Assembly: GCF_000526335.1 (NCBI RefSeq)
Contig: NZ_JAFW01000001.1
Location: forward strand, 4,216,001 to 4,280,000
Origin: Arthrobacter sp. 31Y
Lineage (GTDB): Bacteria; Actinomycetota; Actinomycetes; Actinomycetales; Micrococcaceae
DNA length: 64,000 nucleotides
Direction of reading: 5' to 3'
In this document: in pieces, positions 40,693 through 49,580 of the stretch
Numbering within the stretch: the stretch's first letter is position 1
How the letters are laid out: each line of letters begins with the position of its first letter
The notes under the pieces: model-generated
What the model was told of the DNA's origin: nothing
Database searches by the model: none
What the model saw: only the letters and a program-made list of their open reading frames with translations
Program-made: the position numbers and the translations under genes

Positions 40693-41286
40693 GTGAGTCC
40701 GAAAGGCGAAGCAGGCGAGCTGAAGCAGTCCTCTGCCGGTATTGCTGCGCCCGCATCCGGCGCCCAAGGTTTGCTCTTCACCGAGGACCTTCCTGTGCTG
40801 GACGAGGACGCGGGTTACCGCGGTCCTACCGCATGCAAGGCTGCAGGCATCACCTACCGCCAGCTCGACTACTGGGCACGCACGGGCCTGGTTGAGCCCG
40901 CCGTCCGAGGCGCTGCCGGCTCCGGTTCGCAGCGGCTCTATGGCTTCCGCGACATCCTGGTTCTCAAGGTGGTCAAGCGTCTCCTTGACACCGGCGTTTC
41001 ACTCCAGCAGATCCGCACCGCCGTCGAACACCTCCGCGAGCGGGGCGTCGAGGACCTCGCGCAGATCACGCTAATGAGCGATGGTGCCAGCGTCTACGAA
41101 TGCACATCTGCTGATGAGGTCATCGACCTCGTTCAAGGCGGACAAGGCGTCTTCGGCATCGCCGTGGGGCGCGTATGGCGGGAAGTAGAGGGAAGCCTCG
41201 CTGCCCTTCCCAGCGAGCATGCTGGTGAGCATTCCTTTCCCGACGACGAGCTGAGCAAGCGACGCGTCGCACGCCGTATAAGCTAA
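40693..41286 (+). CDS. MerR-family regulator (Rv1830-like)
   Basis: 197 aa from GTG 40693, with AAGGAGGTCAC upstream. About 35 residues precede the MerR winged helix (YRGPTACKAAGITYRQLDYW, then ARTGLVEPAVRGAAGSGSQR). A dimerisation helix (LVLKVVKRLLDTGVSLQQIR) and a short C-terminal domain (DGASVYECTSADEVIDLVQG) follow. No metal-binding cysteines. Ortholog by position of Rv1830. Its own promoter region carries the nested repeats, suggesting autoregulation. Confidence 0.9.
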   Translation: MSPKGEAGELKQSSAGIAAPASGAQGLLFTEDLPVLDEDAGYRGPTACKAAGITYRQLDYWARTGLVEPAVRGAAGSGSQRLYGFRDILVLKVVKRLLDTGVSLQQIRTAVEHLRERGVEDLAQITLMSDGASVYECTSADEVIDLVQGGQGVFGIAVGRVWREVEGSLAALPSEHAGEHSFPDDELSKRRVARRIS

Positions 41287-41312
41287 ACGCCTGGCAAAGC
41301 ATAAGAATTAAC

Positions 41313-41350
41313 GAAGAAGGCCTCTTCCCTACAGGGAGGAGGCCTTCTTC
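41313..41350. terminator. Bidirectional terminator after merR2
   Basis: Arms GAAGAAGGCCTC (41313-41324) and GAGGCCTTCTTC (41339-41350), with further pairing inside the loop, between convergent genes. Confidence 0.88.
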
Positions 41351-41394
41351 TTGCCTGGTGTGTGTTGGCGTCGGCACTAACGTTGGTGTCGGCG

Positions 41395-42204
41395 CTAACG
41401 CTGGCGGCGGTCCCGCAGGGAGGATTGTCCGGCCAGCAGGCTCTCGAGCAGCGCATCGAAGAGTTTGGCGGCGTTCTTCGCCGAGTCTCCGGGCCAATGG
41501 TGGACCGAATGGGCTGCGCCCTGGATCTGCTGCCAGTTGGCTTGCTCGGGAATATGCGGGGTCAGCAGCAGCTCGCCGAACATGGATTCCATCTCCGCCA
41601 AGCGGAAAGTGTGCTCAGCTGATCCGGTGCGTACTCTGTTGGCCACAATGCCCGCCGGGGCCAGGTTGGGGGCGAACTCCTGCCGGAACAGCTGAATGGC
41701 GCGCATGGTGCGTTCCGTCCCGGCCACAGAGAAGAGCCCTGGCTCGGCCACGAGTACCACGCGGTCGCTGGCGCTCCACGCCATGCGCGTCAGCCCGTTG
41801 AGTGAGGGTGGGCAGTCAACGAGGACGAGCTCGTAGTTGGTAGTGCCTGCCAGCACTGCGGAAAGCCTGCGGAGGTCGCGCCGGCCCAAATCGGGGCGGT
41901 CATAAATTCCCGTGAAGGCCGAACCGACTGCAACGTCCAAGGTGCCGTTGCTTGCGCCGTTGGACACCCAGCTGCTGCCGGCAACATTGCCCGGCAGATT
42001 GGCTTTTCGGGGGCTTTTCAGCATCCTGCCGATGTCTAGTTGTCCGCCTGGTTGAACGCCAAGGGCCGTGGTGGCGTCGGCGTGCGGATCGAGATCCACC
42101 ACCAAGGTGGAAATACCGGCTGCGAGGGCCGCGGACGCCAGACCGGTGGTCACGGACGTCTTTCCCACTCCACCTTTGAGGCTGCTGATGCTGACTACTT
42201 GCAC
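41395..42204 (-). CDS. Orphan ParA/MinD-like ATPase
   Basis: 269 aa from GTG 42204 (a TTG 12 bp upstream is an alternative). The deviant Walker A is LKGGVGKTS (about 9-17), the DLDPHADATTALG segment is at about 38, and YELVLVDCPPSLNGLTRM serves as the Walker B region. It is a compact ParA without an N-terminal DNA-binding domain, and neither a ParB nor a parS-like site is near. Convergent with merR2 and divergent from pyc across 300 bp. The cargo is unknown; polar positioning proteins and plasmid-type ParA are possible relatives. Confidence 0.85.
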   Translation of the reverse strand: MQVVSISSLKGGVGKTSVTTGLASAALAAGISTLVVDLDPHADATTALGVQPGGQLDIGRMLKSPRKANLPGNVAGSSWVSNGASNGTLDVAVGSAFTGIYDRPDLGRRDLRRLSAVLAGTTNYELVLVDCPPSLNGLTRMAWSASDRVVLVAEPGLFSVAGTERTMRAIQLFRQEFAPNLAPAGIVANRVRTGSAEHTFRLAEMESMFGELLLTPHIPEQANWQQIQGAAHSVHHWPGDSAKNAAKLFDALLESLLAGQSSLRDRRQR

Positions 42205-42249
42205 TTGAAAACCCAAAACCTAACGCCGGTTGCCGTATCGCGCTGATTT

Positions 42250-42287
42250 GCTCCGGAAGCACCGGAGCCGGGGCTTGCCGAAGCCCC
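42250..42287 (-). other. Two adjacent hairpins before the ParA-like gene
   Basis: GCTCCGG/CCGGAGC (42250-42268) and GGGGCTT-GCCG-AAGCCCC (42270-42287) lie 46-83 bp upstream of the ParA start and may form part of its leader. Confidence 0.4.
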
Positions 42288-42414
42288 CTCAACATCATAT
42301 GGTGCATCGCGGCTGATTCCTGCTTTCTACGCGCCAGGCCGGCGGGGATACCGCGGGGCAATAGCACGCCGCCTGGTCGCGCGCACGCATATACAGCCCA
42401 CATGACGATTCCTT

Positions 42415-42430
42415 TGTGATGGTTGCCACA
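42415..42430. promoter_or_regulatory. CRP/GlxR-like site upstream of pyc
   Basis: TGTGA-N6-CCACA, 9 of 10 fixed bases of the CRP-family consensus, within a longer perfect palindrome CTTTGTG-N8-CACAAAG (42412-42433). It lies 77 bp before the pyc start. GlxR, the actinobacterial CRP homologue, is known to act on central carbon genes in Corynebacterium. Confidence 0.55.
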
Positions 42431-42506
42431 AAGATTTGTGTTTGATGCTGGCGGCACTACACACTGTGACCACCGACCGATCCACCCGCAATGATGCAGG
42501 AGAAGT

Positions 42507-45500
42507 ATGTTTTCGAAAATTCTGGTGGCCAATCGCGGCGAAATCGCGATCAGGGCGTTTCGCGCTGGTTATGAACTGGGCGCCAAGACCGTAGCCGTCT
42601 TTCCGCATGAGGACCGTAACTCGATCCACCGGCAGAAGGCCGACGAAGCCTACCTGATCGGAGAGGTGGGCCATCCCGTCCGCGCCTACCTGGACGTAGA
42701 GGAGGTTGTCCGCGTCGCCAAAGAAGCCGGCGCTGACGCCATTTACCCAGGCTATGGCTTCCTCTCCGAGAACCCGGACCTCGCCCGTGCTGCCAAGGCA
42801 GCAGGAATTACCTTTGTGGGTCCGCCCGCGGAGGTCCTGGAGCTCGCAGGCAACAAGGTTGCCGCGTTGGAGGCCGCGCGTAAGGCAGGCGTCCCTGTCC
42901 TGAAGTCGAGCAAGCCCTCCAAGGACCTTGACGAGCTCATCGCCGCAGCTGACGAGGTCGGCTTCCCGATCTTCGCCAAGGCCGTCGCCGGTGGCGGTGG
43001 CCGCGGTATGCGCCGCGTGGAGACCCGCGAAGCCCTTCCTGAGGCTTTGCAGTCCGCCATGCGGGAAGCTGATGCAGCCTTTGGCGATCCCACCATGTTC
43101 CTCGAGCAGGCAGTCCTGCGTCCCCGTCACATCGAAGTGCAGATCCTGGCTGACGCCGAAGGCAACGTCATGCACCTCTTTGAGCGCGACTGTTCGCTGC
43201 AGCGCCGTCACCAGAAAGTGGTGGAAATCGCGCCTGCGCCCAACCTGGATGAGAATATCCGCCAGGCTCTTTATCGGGATGCGGTGGCCTTCGCCAAGGC
43301 CCTGAACTACGTCAACGCCGGAACCGTGGAGTTCCTGGTGGACACAGAGGGCGAGCGGGCCGGTCAGCACGTCTTCATTGAGATGAATCCCCGCATCCAG
43401 GTTGAGCACACCGTCACTGAGGAAATCACCGATGTGGACCTCGTGCAGGCGCAGATGCGCATCGCTTCAGGGGAAACCCTTGCGGACCTGGGGCTGAGCC
43501 AAGAATCGGTGTCCATCAAGGGCGCTGCCCTCCAGTGCCGTATCACCACCGAAGACCCGGCCAATGGCTTCCGCCCCGACGTTGGAAAGATCACCGGCTA
43601 CCGTTCCGCCGGTGGCGCCGGTGTCAGGCTCGACGGCGGCACGGTCTACTCCGGTGCCGAGATCAGCCCGCACTTCGATTCAATGCTGGTGAAGCTGACC
43701 TGCCGTGGTCGTGACTACCCCGCGGCTGTTGCCCGTGCGCGTCGTGGCCTGGCCGAGTTCCGTATCCGTGGCGTGTCCACCAACATTCCGTTCCTTCAAG
43801 CAGTACTCGCGGACCCGGACTTCAACGCCGGAAACGTGGCCACGGACTTCATCGACAAGCGCCCTGAGCTGCTTAAGTCGCACATCTCCGCCGACCGCGG
43901 AACCAAGCTGCTGACTTGGCTCGCCGAGGTGACCGTGAACAAGCCGAACGGCGAGCTCAAGGTCCATTCCGATCCCGCCAGCAAGCTGCCCGCGATCGAC
44001 GGGCCGGTTCCCGCATCGGGTTCCCGCCAGAAGTTGATTGAACTTGGGCCGGAAGGCTTCGCGAAGGCGCTTCGTGAGCAGCAAGCACTCGCCGTTACGG
44101 ACACCACCTTCCGTGACGCACACCAGTCGCTGCTGGCAACACGTGTCCGTACCCGCGACCTCGTAGCTGCCGGTCCCGCAGTCACTGCCCTTATGCCGGA
44201 ACTGCTGTCCGTGGAGGCCTGGGGCGGTGCAACGTACGACGTCGCGCTCCGCTTCCTCGGTGAGGACCCCTGGGACCGTTTGGCTGCTTTGCGCAAGGCG
44301 TTGCCGAACACCTGCATCCAGATGCTGCTCCGTGGTCGCAACACTGTGGGTTACACCCCGTACCCGGAAGAAGTGACGGAGGCCTTCGTCAACGAGGCCG
44401 CTGCTACGGGCATCGACATCTTCCGTATCTTTGACGCGCTCAACGACGTCAACCAGATGGCCCCCGCCATCCGCGCCGTACGGGCCACCGGGACGGCCGT
44501 TGCGGAAGTTGCCCTTTGCTACACCGGCAACCTTCTGGACCCCAACGAGGACCTGTACACCCTCGACTACTACTTGGACCTCGCCCAGAAGATCGTCGAC
44601 GCCGGTGCGCACATCCTGGCCATCAAGGACATGGCAGGCCTCCTGCGTCCGGCCGCTGCCGCGAAGTTGGTGTCGGCGCTCCGTGAGCGCTTCGACCTCC
44701 CCGTGCATCTGCACACGCACGACACCGCGGGCGGTCAGCTTGCCACCTTGCTTGCAGCAGTCGACGCAGGCGTGGACGCTGTTGATGTGGCAGCGGCTTC
44801 CCTGGCCGGCACCACCAGCCAGCCTGCTGCCTCTGCCTTGGTTGCCGCCTTGGCCAACACGCCTCGCGATACGGGCCTCAACTTGGCCAACGTGGGCGCG
44901 CTCGAGCCCTACTGGGAAGCTGTGCGCAGGGTTTATGCCCCCTTCGAATCCGGTCTCCCGGGTCCCACAGGACGCGTCTACCAGCATGAAATCCCCGGTG
45001 GCCAGCTGTCCAACCTTCGCCAACAGGCCATCGCTTTGGGTCTCGGTGAGCAGTTTGAGGCCATCGAGGACATGTACACGGCGGCTGACCGTATCCTTGG
45101 ACGCTTGGTAAAGGTCACGCCGTCTTCCAAAGTTGTGGGCGACCTCGCGTTGCACCTGGTCGGACTCAATGCCGATCCCGCGGACTTCAACGAGAACCCG
45201 CAGAACTACGACATCCCGGATTCCGTCATCGGCTTCCTCTCCGGCGAACTCGGTGATCCTCCCGGAGGCTGGCCCGAGCCGTTCCGCACCAAGGCCCTTC
45301 AGGGCCGCAGCATCAAGGTGCGCGACGTCGAGATCAGTGCCGAGGACAGCGTTGCGCTGAAGGGTGATTCCAAGACCCGGCAGCACACGCTGAACCGTTT
45401 GCTCTTCGCGGGACCCACCAAGGATTACCTGAAGAGCGTGGAGACCTACGGGAACATCTCCGTGCTCGATACCCGTGACTACCTGTACGGGCTCCAGCAG

Positions 45501-45902
45501 GGCGAAGAGCACGTCATCGAGCTGGAGAAGGGCGTCCGCCTCATTGCCCAGCTTGAGGCTGTTTCAGAAGCCGATGAGAAGGGCATGCGCACCGTGATGT
45601 GCACGCTCAACGGCCAGTCCCGGCCGGTTGTTGTCCGTGACCGTTCGGTGGTCAGCAACGTCAAGGCAGCTGAGAAGGCAGATCCGGCACAGCCGGGTCA
45701 GGTTGCGGCACCGTTTGCCGGGGCAGTTACGGTGACGGTCAAGGTAGGCGACGCAGTCAACGCAGGCGACACCGTGGCCACCATTGAGGCGATGAAGATG
45801 GAAGCGTCCATCACGACGCCGGTGGCTGGGACGGTCTCACGCCTCGCTATCTCCTCTGTGGAGCAGGTCCAAGGCGGCGACTTGCTGCTGGTGATCGGCT
45901 AG
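42507..45902 (+). CDS. pyc: Pyruvate carboxylase
   Basis: 1131 aa, full-length single-chain enzyme making oxaloacetate from pyruvate and bicarbonate. Biotin carboxylase domain (1 to about 450): SKILVANRGEIAIR, YPGYGFLSEN, the glycine-rich loop KAVAGGGGRGMR and ERDCSLQRRHQKVVEIAPA. The carboxyltransferase domain (about 530-1000) begins TDTTFRDAHQSLLATRVRTR. The biotin carrier domain carries biotinyl K1097 in EAMKME. ATG with GCAGGAGAAGT upstream. Anaplerotic partner of the methylcitrate and C4-dicarboxylate genes in this window. Confidence 0.97.
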   Translation: MFSKILVANRGEIAIRAFRAGYELGAKTVAVFPHEDRNSIHRQKADEAYLIGEVGHPVRAYLDVEEVVRVAKEAGADAIYPGYGFLSENPDLARAAKAAGITFVGPPAEVLELAGNKVAALEAARKAGVPVLKSSKPSKDLDELIAAADEVGFPIFAKAVAGGGGRGMRRVETREALPEALQSAMREADAAFGDPTMFLEQAVLRPRHIEVQILADAEGNVMHLFERDCSLQRRHQKVVEIAPAPNLDENIRQALYRDAVAFAKALNYVNAGTVEFLVDTEGERAGQHVFIEMNPRIQVEHTVTEEITDVDLVQAQMRIASGETLADLGLSQESVSIKGAALQCRITTEDPANGFRPDVGKITGYRSAGGAGVRLDGGTVYSGAEISPHFDSMLVKLTCRGRDYPAAVARARRGLAEFRIRGVSTNIPFLQAVLADPDFNAGNVATDFIDKRPELLKSHISADRGTKLLTWLAEVTVNKPNGELKVHSDPASKLPAIDGPVPASGSRQKLIELGPEGFAKALREQQALAVTDTTFRDAHQSLLATRVRTRDLVAAGPAVTALMPELLSVEAWGGATYDVALRFLGEDPWDRLAALRKALPNTCIQMLLRGRNTVGYTPYPEEVTEAFVNEAAATGIDIFRIFDALNDVNQMAPAIRAVRATGTAVAEVALCYTGNLLDPNEDLYTLDYYLDLAQKIVDAGAHILAIKDMAGLLRPAAAAKLVSALRERFDLPVHLHTHDTAGGQLATLLAAVDAGVDAVDVAAASLAGTTSQPAASALVAALANTPRDTGLNLANVGALEPYWEAVRRVYAPFESGLPGPTGRVYQHEIPGGQLSNLRQQAIALGLGEQFEAIEDMYTAADRILGRLVKVTPSSKVVGDLALHLVGLNADPADFNENPQNYDIPDSVIGFLSGELGDPPGGWPEPFRTKALQGRSIKVRDVEISAEDSVALKGDSKTRQHTLNRLLFAGPTKDYLKSVETYGNISVLDTRDYLYGLQQGEEHVIELEKGVRLIAQLEAVSEADEKGMRTVMCTLNGQSRPVVVRDRSVVSNVKAAEKADPAQPGQVAAPFAGAVTVTVKVGDAVNAGDTVATIEAMKMEASITTPVAGTVSRLAISSVEQVQGGDLLLVIG

Positions 45903-45912
45903 TCGAACACGC

Positions 45913-45949
45913 AAAAGTACCCCGTCCGGAATCCGGACGGGGTACTTTT
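45913..45949. terminator. Bidirectional terminator after pyc
   Basis: 18-bp arms (45913-45930 with 45932-45949) ending in TTTTTT, between the convergent pyc and acyl-CoA ligase genes. Confidence 0.93.
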
Positions 45950-45963
45950 TTGATTACCGCTCG

Positions 45964-47775
45964 CTAGGAAGGGCGGGGTGCTGTGTACATTTCCTCAATG
46001 ACGGCGTCGAAGTCCTTCATGACCTGCGCACGCTTGACCTTGAGGGACGGCGTCAGGTGGCCTGAGGCTTCAGTGAAGTCCGCCGGGACGATCCTGAAGG
46101 ACTTGATGGCCTCTGCCTGGGAGACGGACTGGTTGGCCTTGCTGATGAGCTCCTGGACAGCGGCCTTCACCACGGCATGGTCGGTGGCTTCTGCAACCGT
46201 GGTGCCTGCGGGTAGTCCGTGCCGGTCCAGCCAGCCCGGGAGCGCTTCTTCATCCAGGGTGACCAAAGCACCGATGAACGGACGGTTGTCGCCCACCACC
46301 AGAACCTGGGAAACCAGGGCATCGGCGCGGATCTGGTCCTCCAACAGGGCAGGAACAACGTTCTTCCCGCTTGCGGTGACAATGATTTCCTTCTTGCGGC
46401 CAGTGATCTTGAGGAAGCCGTTGCTATCCAGTTCGCCGATGTCACCGGTGCGGAACCAGCCGTCAACAAACGTTTCCGCCGTCAGGTCATCTCGGTTGTA
46501 ATAGCCGCGCATCACGCAGACGCCCTTGGCGAGGATTTCGCCGTCGTCGGCGATCTTCACCGAGTTGCCCGGCAACGGGGCGCCGACGGTGCCTATCCTG
46601 ATCATGGAGGGGGTGTTTACCGAGATGGGGGCAGTGGTCTCAGTGAGACCGTAGCCCTCCAGGATCTGCAAGCCGATGCCTTGGAAGAAGTGGCCCAGGC
46701 GTTCACCCAACGGGCCGCCACCGGAGACGGCGTGTGCAACCTGGCCGCCCATGGCAGCGCGGAGCTTCCCATAGACGAGTTTGTCGAACACGGCATGCTT
46801 GAGCTTCAAACCAAAGCCCAGCGAACCGGCCTCGCGTGCCTTGGAGTAGGCGATCGCAGTATCCACCGCGCGGTGGAAGATGGCACCCTTGCCGCCGTCC
46901 TCGGCCTTGGTGAGCGCCGAGTTGTACACCTTCTCAAAGACCCGAGGTACAGCCAGGATGAACGTCGGCTGGAAGCTCTGGAGGTCGGCCAGCAGATTCT
47001 TGATGTCCGGGGTATGTGCCACTTGGACGCCGCCGGCCACGGCCAGCACCGAAATAAAGCGTGCGAAGACGTGGGCCAGGGGGAGGAACATGATGGTCTT
47101 GCCCGATTCGTTAATGATCTCGGGCAACGAAGCACGGGCATTTTCGGACAGTTCCACAAAGTTCCCGTGCGTCAGTTCGCAGCCTTTGGGCCTGCCAGTG
47201 GTGCCGGAAGTGTAGATGATGGTGGCGAGGTCCTTAAGGCCGGCCGCAGAACGGCGGGACTCGAGTTCGTCGTCGGGGACGCCGGCGCCTGCACTACGCA
47301 GGGCGTCGAGTCCGGCTCCCTCAAGCTGCCAGACGTTGGCCACGGACGTGATGTCCTCCGCGGCCACGGCCTGGCGGATGATGTCCTCGTGGTGAGCCGC
47401 TTCGCCGAACGCAGCCACAGCGCCGGAGTCACCGAGGTTCCATGCCACTTGCGAAGGGGATGACGTTTCGTAGATCGGGACCGAAACGGCTCCGGCAAAC
47501 CAAATGGCAAAGTCCACAAGGGACCACTCGTAGCGGGTGCGGGACATGATGCCCACGCGGTCGCCGGCAGCAACACCACTGGCGATGAGGCCTTTAGCCA
47601 ACGCCCTCACATCCTCAAGGAAGTCCTTGGCGCGGATGTCCTGCCACTGCCCATTCCCGTCCAGTTTGGAGAACAATGCAGGGTTGGATGCTTTTTCCGC
47701 CTCGCGGATCACGAAGTCCGTGATGTTGGTTTCCGGGGCGATGTTCACGAGGGGAGGAACACTTATTTCACGCAC
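45964..47775 (-). CDS. Long-chain acyl-CoA ligase (AMP-forming)
   Basis: 603 aa from GTG 47775, which has AAAGGAG upstream; the longer frame lacks one. ATP-dependent activation of fatty acids to acyl-CoA. Motif A6/P-loop YTSGTTGRPKG is at 188-198, LEGYGLTETTAP in the middle, and DGWFRTGDIGELDSNGFLKI, then TGRKKEIIVTASGKNV, near the C-terminus. Related to actinobacterial FadD15 (Rv2187), which also lies near a PlsC gene and aroG in M. tuberculosis. A palindrome is present upstream at 47860. Confidence 0.92.
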   Translation of the reverse strand: MREISVPPLVNIAPETNITDFVIREAEKASNPALFSKLDGNGQWQDIRAKDFLEDVRALAKGLIASGVAAGDRVGIMSRTRYEWSLVDFAIWFAGAVSVPIYETSSPSQVAWNLGDSGAVAAFGEAAHHEDIIRQAVAAEDITSVANVWQLEGAGLDALRSAGAGVPDDELESRRSAAGLKDLATIIYTSGTTGRPKGCELTHGNFVELSENARASLPEIINESGKTIMFLPLAHVFARFISVLAVAGGVQVAHTPDIKNLLADLQSFQPTFILAVPRVFEKVYNSALTKAEDGGKGAIFHRAVDTAIAYSKAREAGSLGFGLKLKHAVFDKLVYGKLRAAMGGQVAHAVSGGGPLGERLGHFFQGIGLQILEGYGLTETTAPISVNTPSMIRIGTVGAPLPGNSVKIADDGEILAKGVCVMRGYYNRDDLTAETFVDGWFRTGDIGELDSNGFLKITGRKKEIIVTASGKNVVPALLEDQIRADALVSQVLVVGDNRPFIGALVTLDEEALPGWLDRHGLPAGTTVAEATDHAVVKAAVQELISKANQSVSQAEAIKSFRIVPADFTEASGHLTPSLKVKRAQVMKDFDAVIEEMYTAPRPS

Positions 47776-47859
47776 GGGTAGCTCCTTTGATATCCACGGG
47801 CCACGAGGGGCTGCTTTCACTCTAGTATGCCCGCTCGAGCTGGTGTGTTCTATTTCACC

Positions 47860-47871
47860 TACTGGCGAGTA
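47860..47871. promoter_or_regulatory. Palindrome TACTGGCGAGTA upstream of the acyl-CoA ligase
   Basis: TACT-GGCG-AGTA lies about 85 bp upstream of the ligase start and 93 bp from glk. Arms of this kind recall TetR-type regulators of fatty acid genes in actinobacteria, but the match is from memory and short. Confidence 0.35.
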
Positions 47872-47963
47872 ACTTTACGGATCAGCAGTCATTTCAAGCA
47901 AATGCAGGCCTTCTGCACCATGCAATGCCGATGCCGCTCTGCCCTGCGGAATAAGATGATGGG

Positions 47964-49022
47964 ATGCCCGCACTACGGTCCAGTTTCCTGGTCAGACCCA
48001 AGCCCCCGGCCTCGGCGTGGAGGGATGCGCCCTGGGCTGCCCGGCGGAGCCACTTGGGCCGCCGCGGCCTGGCGATCGGGATTGACATTGGCGGTACCAA
48101 AGTAGCCGCAGGAGTAGTGGATGCTGAGGGCCGGGTCCTCGCCGAAGCCCGTAGGTCCACGCCCGGCGCTGACCCCCGTGCCGTCGAGCAGACCATCGTG
48201 GAACTCGTGAACGAACTCAGTGCAGGCCATCGGATCGCTACCGTGGGAATCGGCGCCGCAGGATGGATGGACCTCGACGGCGGCACGGTGCTGTTCAGCC
48301 CGCATCTGGCCTGGCGCAACGAGCCCCTCAGGGACAGCCTCCAGAAGTTACTCAGGCGTCCGGTCCTGCTGACTAACGACGCCGACGCCGCGGCGTGGGC
48401 GGAATGGCGCTTTGGCGCAGGCCAAGGCGAAAGTCGCCTTGTATGCATCACGCTGGGCACAGGAATTGGCGGAGCCATGGTCATGGATGGCCGGGTGGAG
48501 CGTGGACGCTACGGCGTGGCCGGGGAATTCGGACACCAGATCATTTTCCCCGGGGGACACCGCTGCGAATGCGGCAACCGCGGATGCTGGGAACAGTACG
48601 CCTCAGGCAACGCCCTGGGGCGGGAAGCCAGACAACTGGTACGAACCAATTCCCCGGCAGGTTGCGCACTGTTGGAAAAGGCAGGCGGGACTGCAGAGAA
48701 TCTGTCCGGGGCGGCCGTGACCTCCCTGGCGCTCTCGGGCGATGCCACCTCGCGGGAACTCATTGCCGACCAAGGCGAATGGCTGGGGCTGGGGTTGGCC
48801 AACCTCGCGGCGGCACTGGATCCCGGGATGTTCGTCATCGGAGGAGGGCTGTGCGACGCGGGGGAGTTGCTTGCCGCGCCGGCCCGCGAGTCATTCGCAA
48901 AGAACCTGACCGGGCGGGGTTTCCGGCCCATGGCGAGGATAGAACTCGCGGCACTCGGTCCGCGTGCCGGCATGATCGGCGCGGCAGACCTGTCCCGAGT
49001 CAGCGGGCGGACGCGAAGCTAG
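47964..49022 (+). CDS. glk: ROK-family glucokinase
   Basis: 352 aa. Phosphorylates glucose to glucose 6-phosphate. ATP site DIGGTK (41-46), then GIGAAGWMDLDGG, TNDADAAAWAEW and ITLGTGIGGAMV. The ROK zinc motif HRCECGNRGCWEQYASG has the CxCGxxGCxE spacing. The first 35 residues are basic and not part of the fold; a later start is possible, but no better ribosome site is seen. Could be another sugar kinase of the ROK family; no DNA-binding domain, so not a repressor. Confidence 0.88.
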   Translation: MPALRSSFLVRPKPPASAWRDAPWAARRSHLGRRGLAIGIDIGGTKVAAGVVDAEGRVLAEARRSTPGADPRAVEQTIVELVNELSAGHRIATVGIGAAGWMDLDGGTVLFSPHLAWRNEPLRDSLQKLLRRPVLLTNDADAAAWAEWRFGAGQGESRLVCITLGTGIGGAMVMDGRVERGRYGVAGEFGHQIIFPGGHRCECGNRGCWEQYASGNALGREARQLVRTNSPAGCALLEKAGGTAENLSGAAVTSLALSGDATSRELIADQGEWLGLGLANLAAALDPGMFVIGGGLCDAGELLAAPARESFAKNLTGRGFRPMARIELAALGPRAGMIGAADLSRVSGRTRS

Positions 49023-49025
49023 CAG

Positions 49026-49580
49026 CTAGAGGCGGGCGCCGTCGTCGTCCTCATTCTTTTCCTGTGGAAGCCGCATGATGAGGTAAACCACCGATGCCAC
49101 GAAAACAGCCACGATGCCCAGCGTGGCTGTTAATGGCGCGGACCTCCAGAACATGGCTGTGAAGAGCAGGGCGATGGGTCCGCCCACCGCACCAAACCAT
49201 GCCAGCATGACCAATGGTTCAGTTCCCGCCAAGCTCGGTGGGTCTTCGGGAATGAACGTGTGGTCCTCGTCCTCCACTTCGAAGTCACGGGGTCCGGATG
49301 GCCTCCCAGCTGCTTCGACGTCTGCAGGGGCTGTTTCAGCATCGGACTCCGGTTCCCGTGCCGGGGTGGAAAGGCCCAATGGATCAAAGTCCTTGAAGCT
49401 CCGGCCACGCCCGGGCTGCAGATGCTCCGCTTCGGAGACCTGGCCCTCCAGGCTGTCTTCAGGCTGTTCCCCGGCCGGGCCGGACTGTGTAGCCTCCAAG
49501 CGGGCCACAAGATCCAGCCACACGGCGTCGTCGTCTTTGTTGGCGCTTTGATCAGCTGAATTGGGATCAGGCCTGTTCAT
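49026..49580 (-). CDS. Hypothetical protein with two C-terminal membrane helices
   Basis: 184 aa. The first 120 or so residues are acidic and low in hydrophobics. Two membrane segments follow (LVMLAWFGAVGGPIALLFTA and LTATLGIVAVFVASVVYLIM), then a short acidic tail. The start overlaps the end of the upstream hydrolase by 14 bp, so it is the last gene of a three-gene - strand unit. Family not recognised with confidence. Confidence 0.75.
   Translation of the reverse strand: MNRPDPNSADQSANKDDDAVWLDLVARLEATQSGPAGEQPEDSLEGQVSEAEHLQPGRGRSFKDFDPLGLSTPAREPESDAETAPADVEAAGRPSGPRDFEVEDEDHTFIPEDPPSLAGTEPLVMLAWFGAVGGPIALLFTAMFWRSAPLTATLGIVAVFVASVVYLIMRLPQEKNEDDDGARL

Noticed and set aside
43680..45512. 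610-codon open frame on the - strand inside pyc
   Set aside because: High-GC third-position bias leaves antisense frames open; pyc is full length with all motifs and the antisense product has no recognisable domain.
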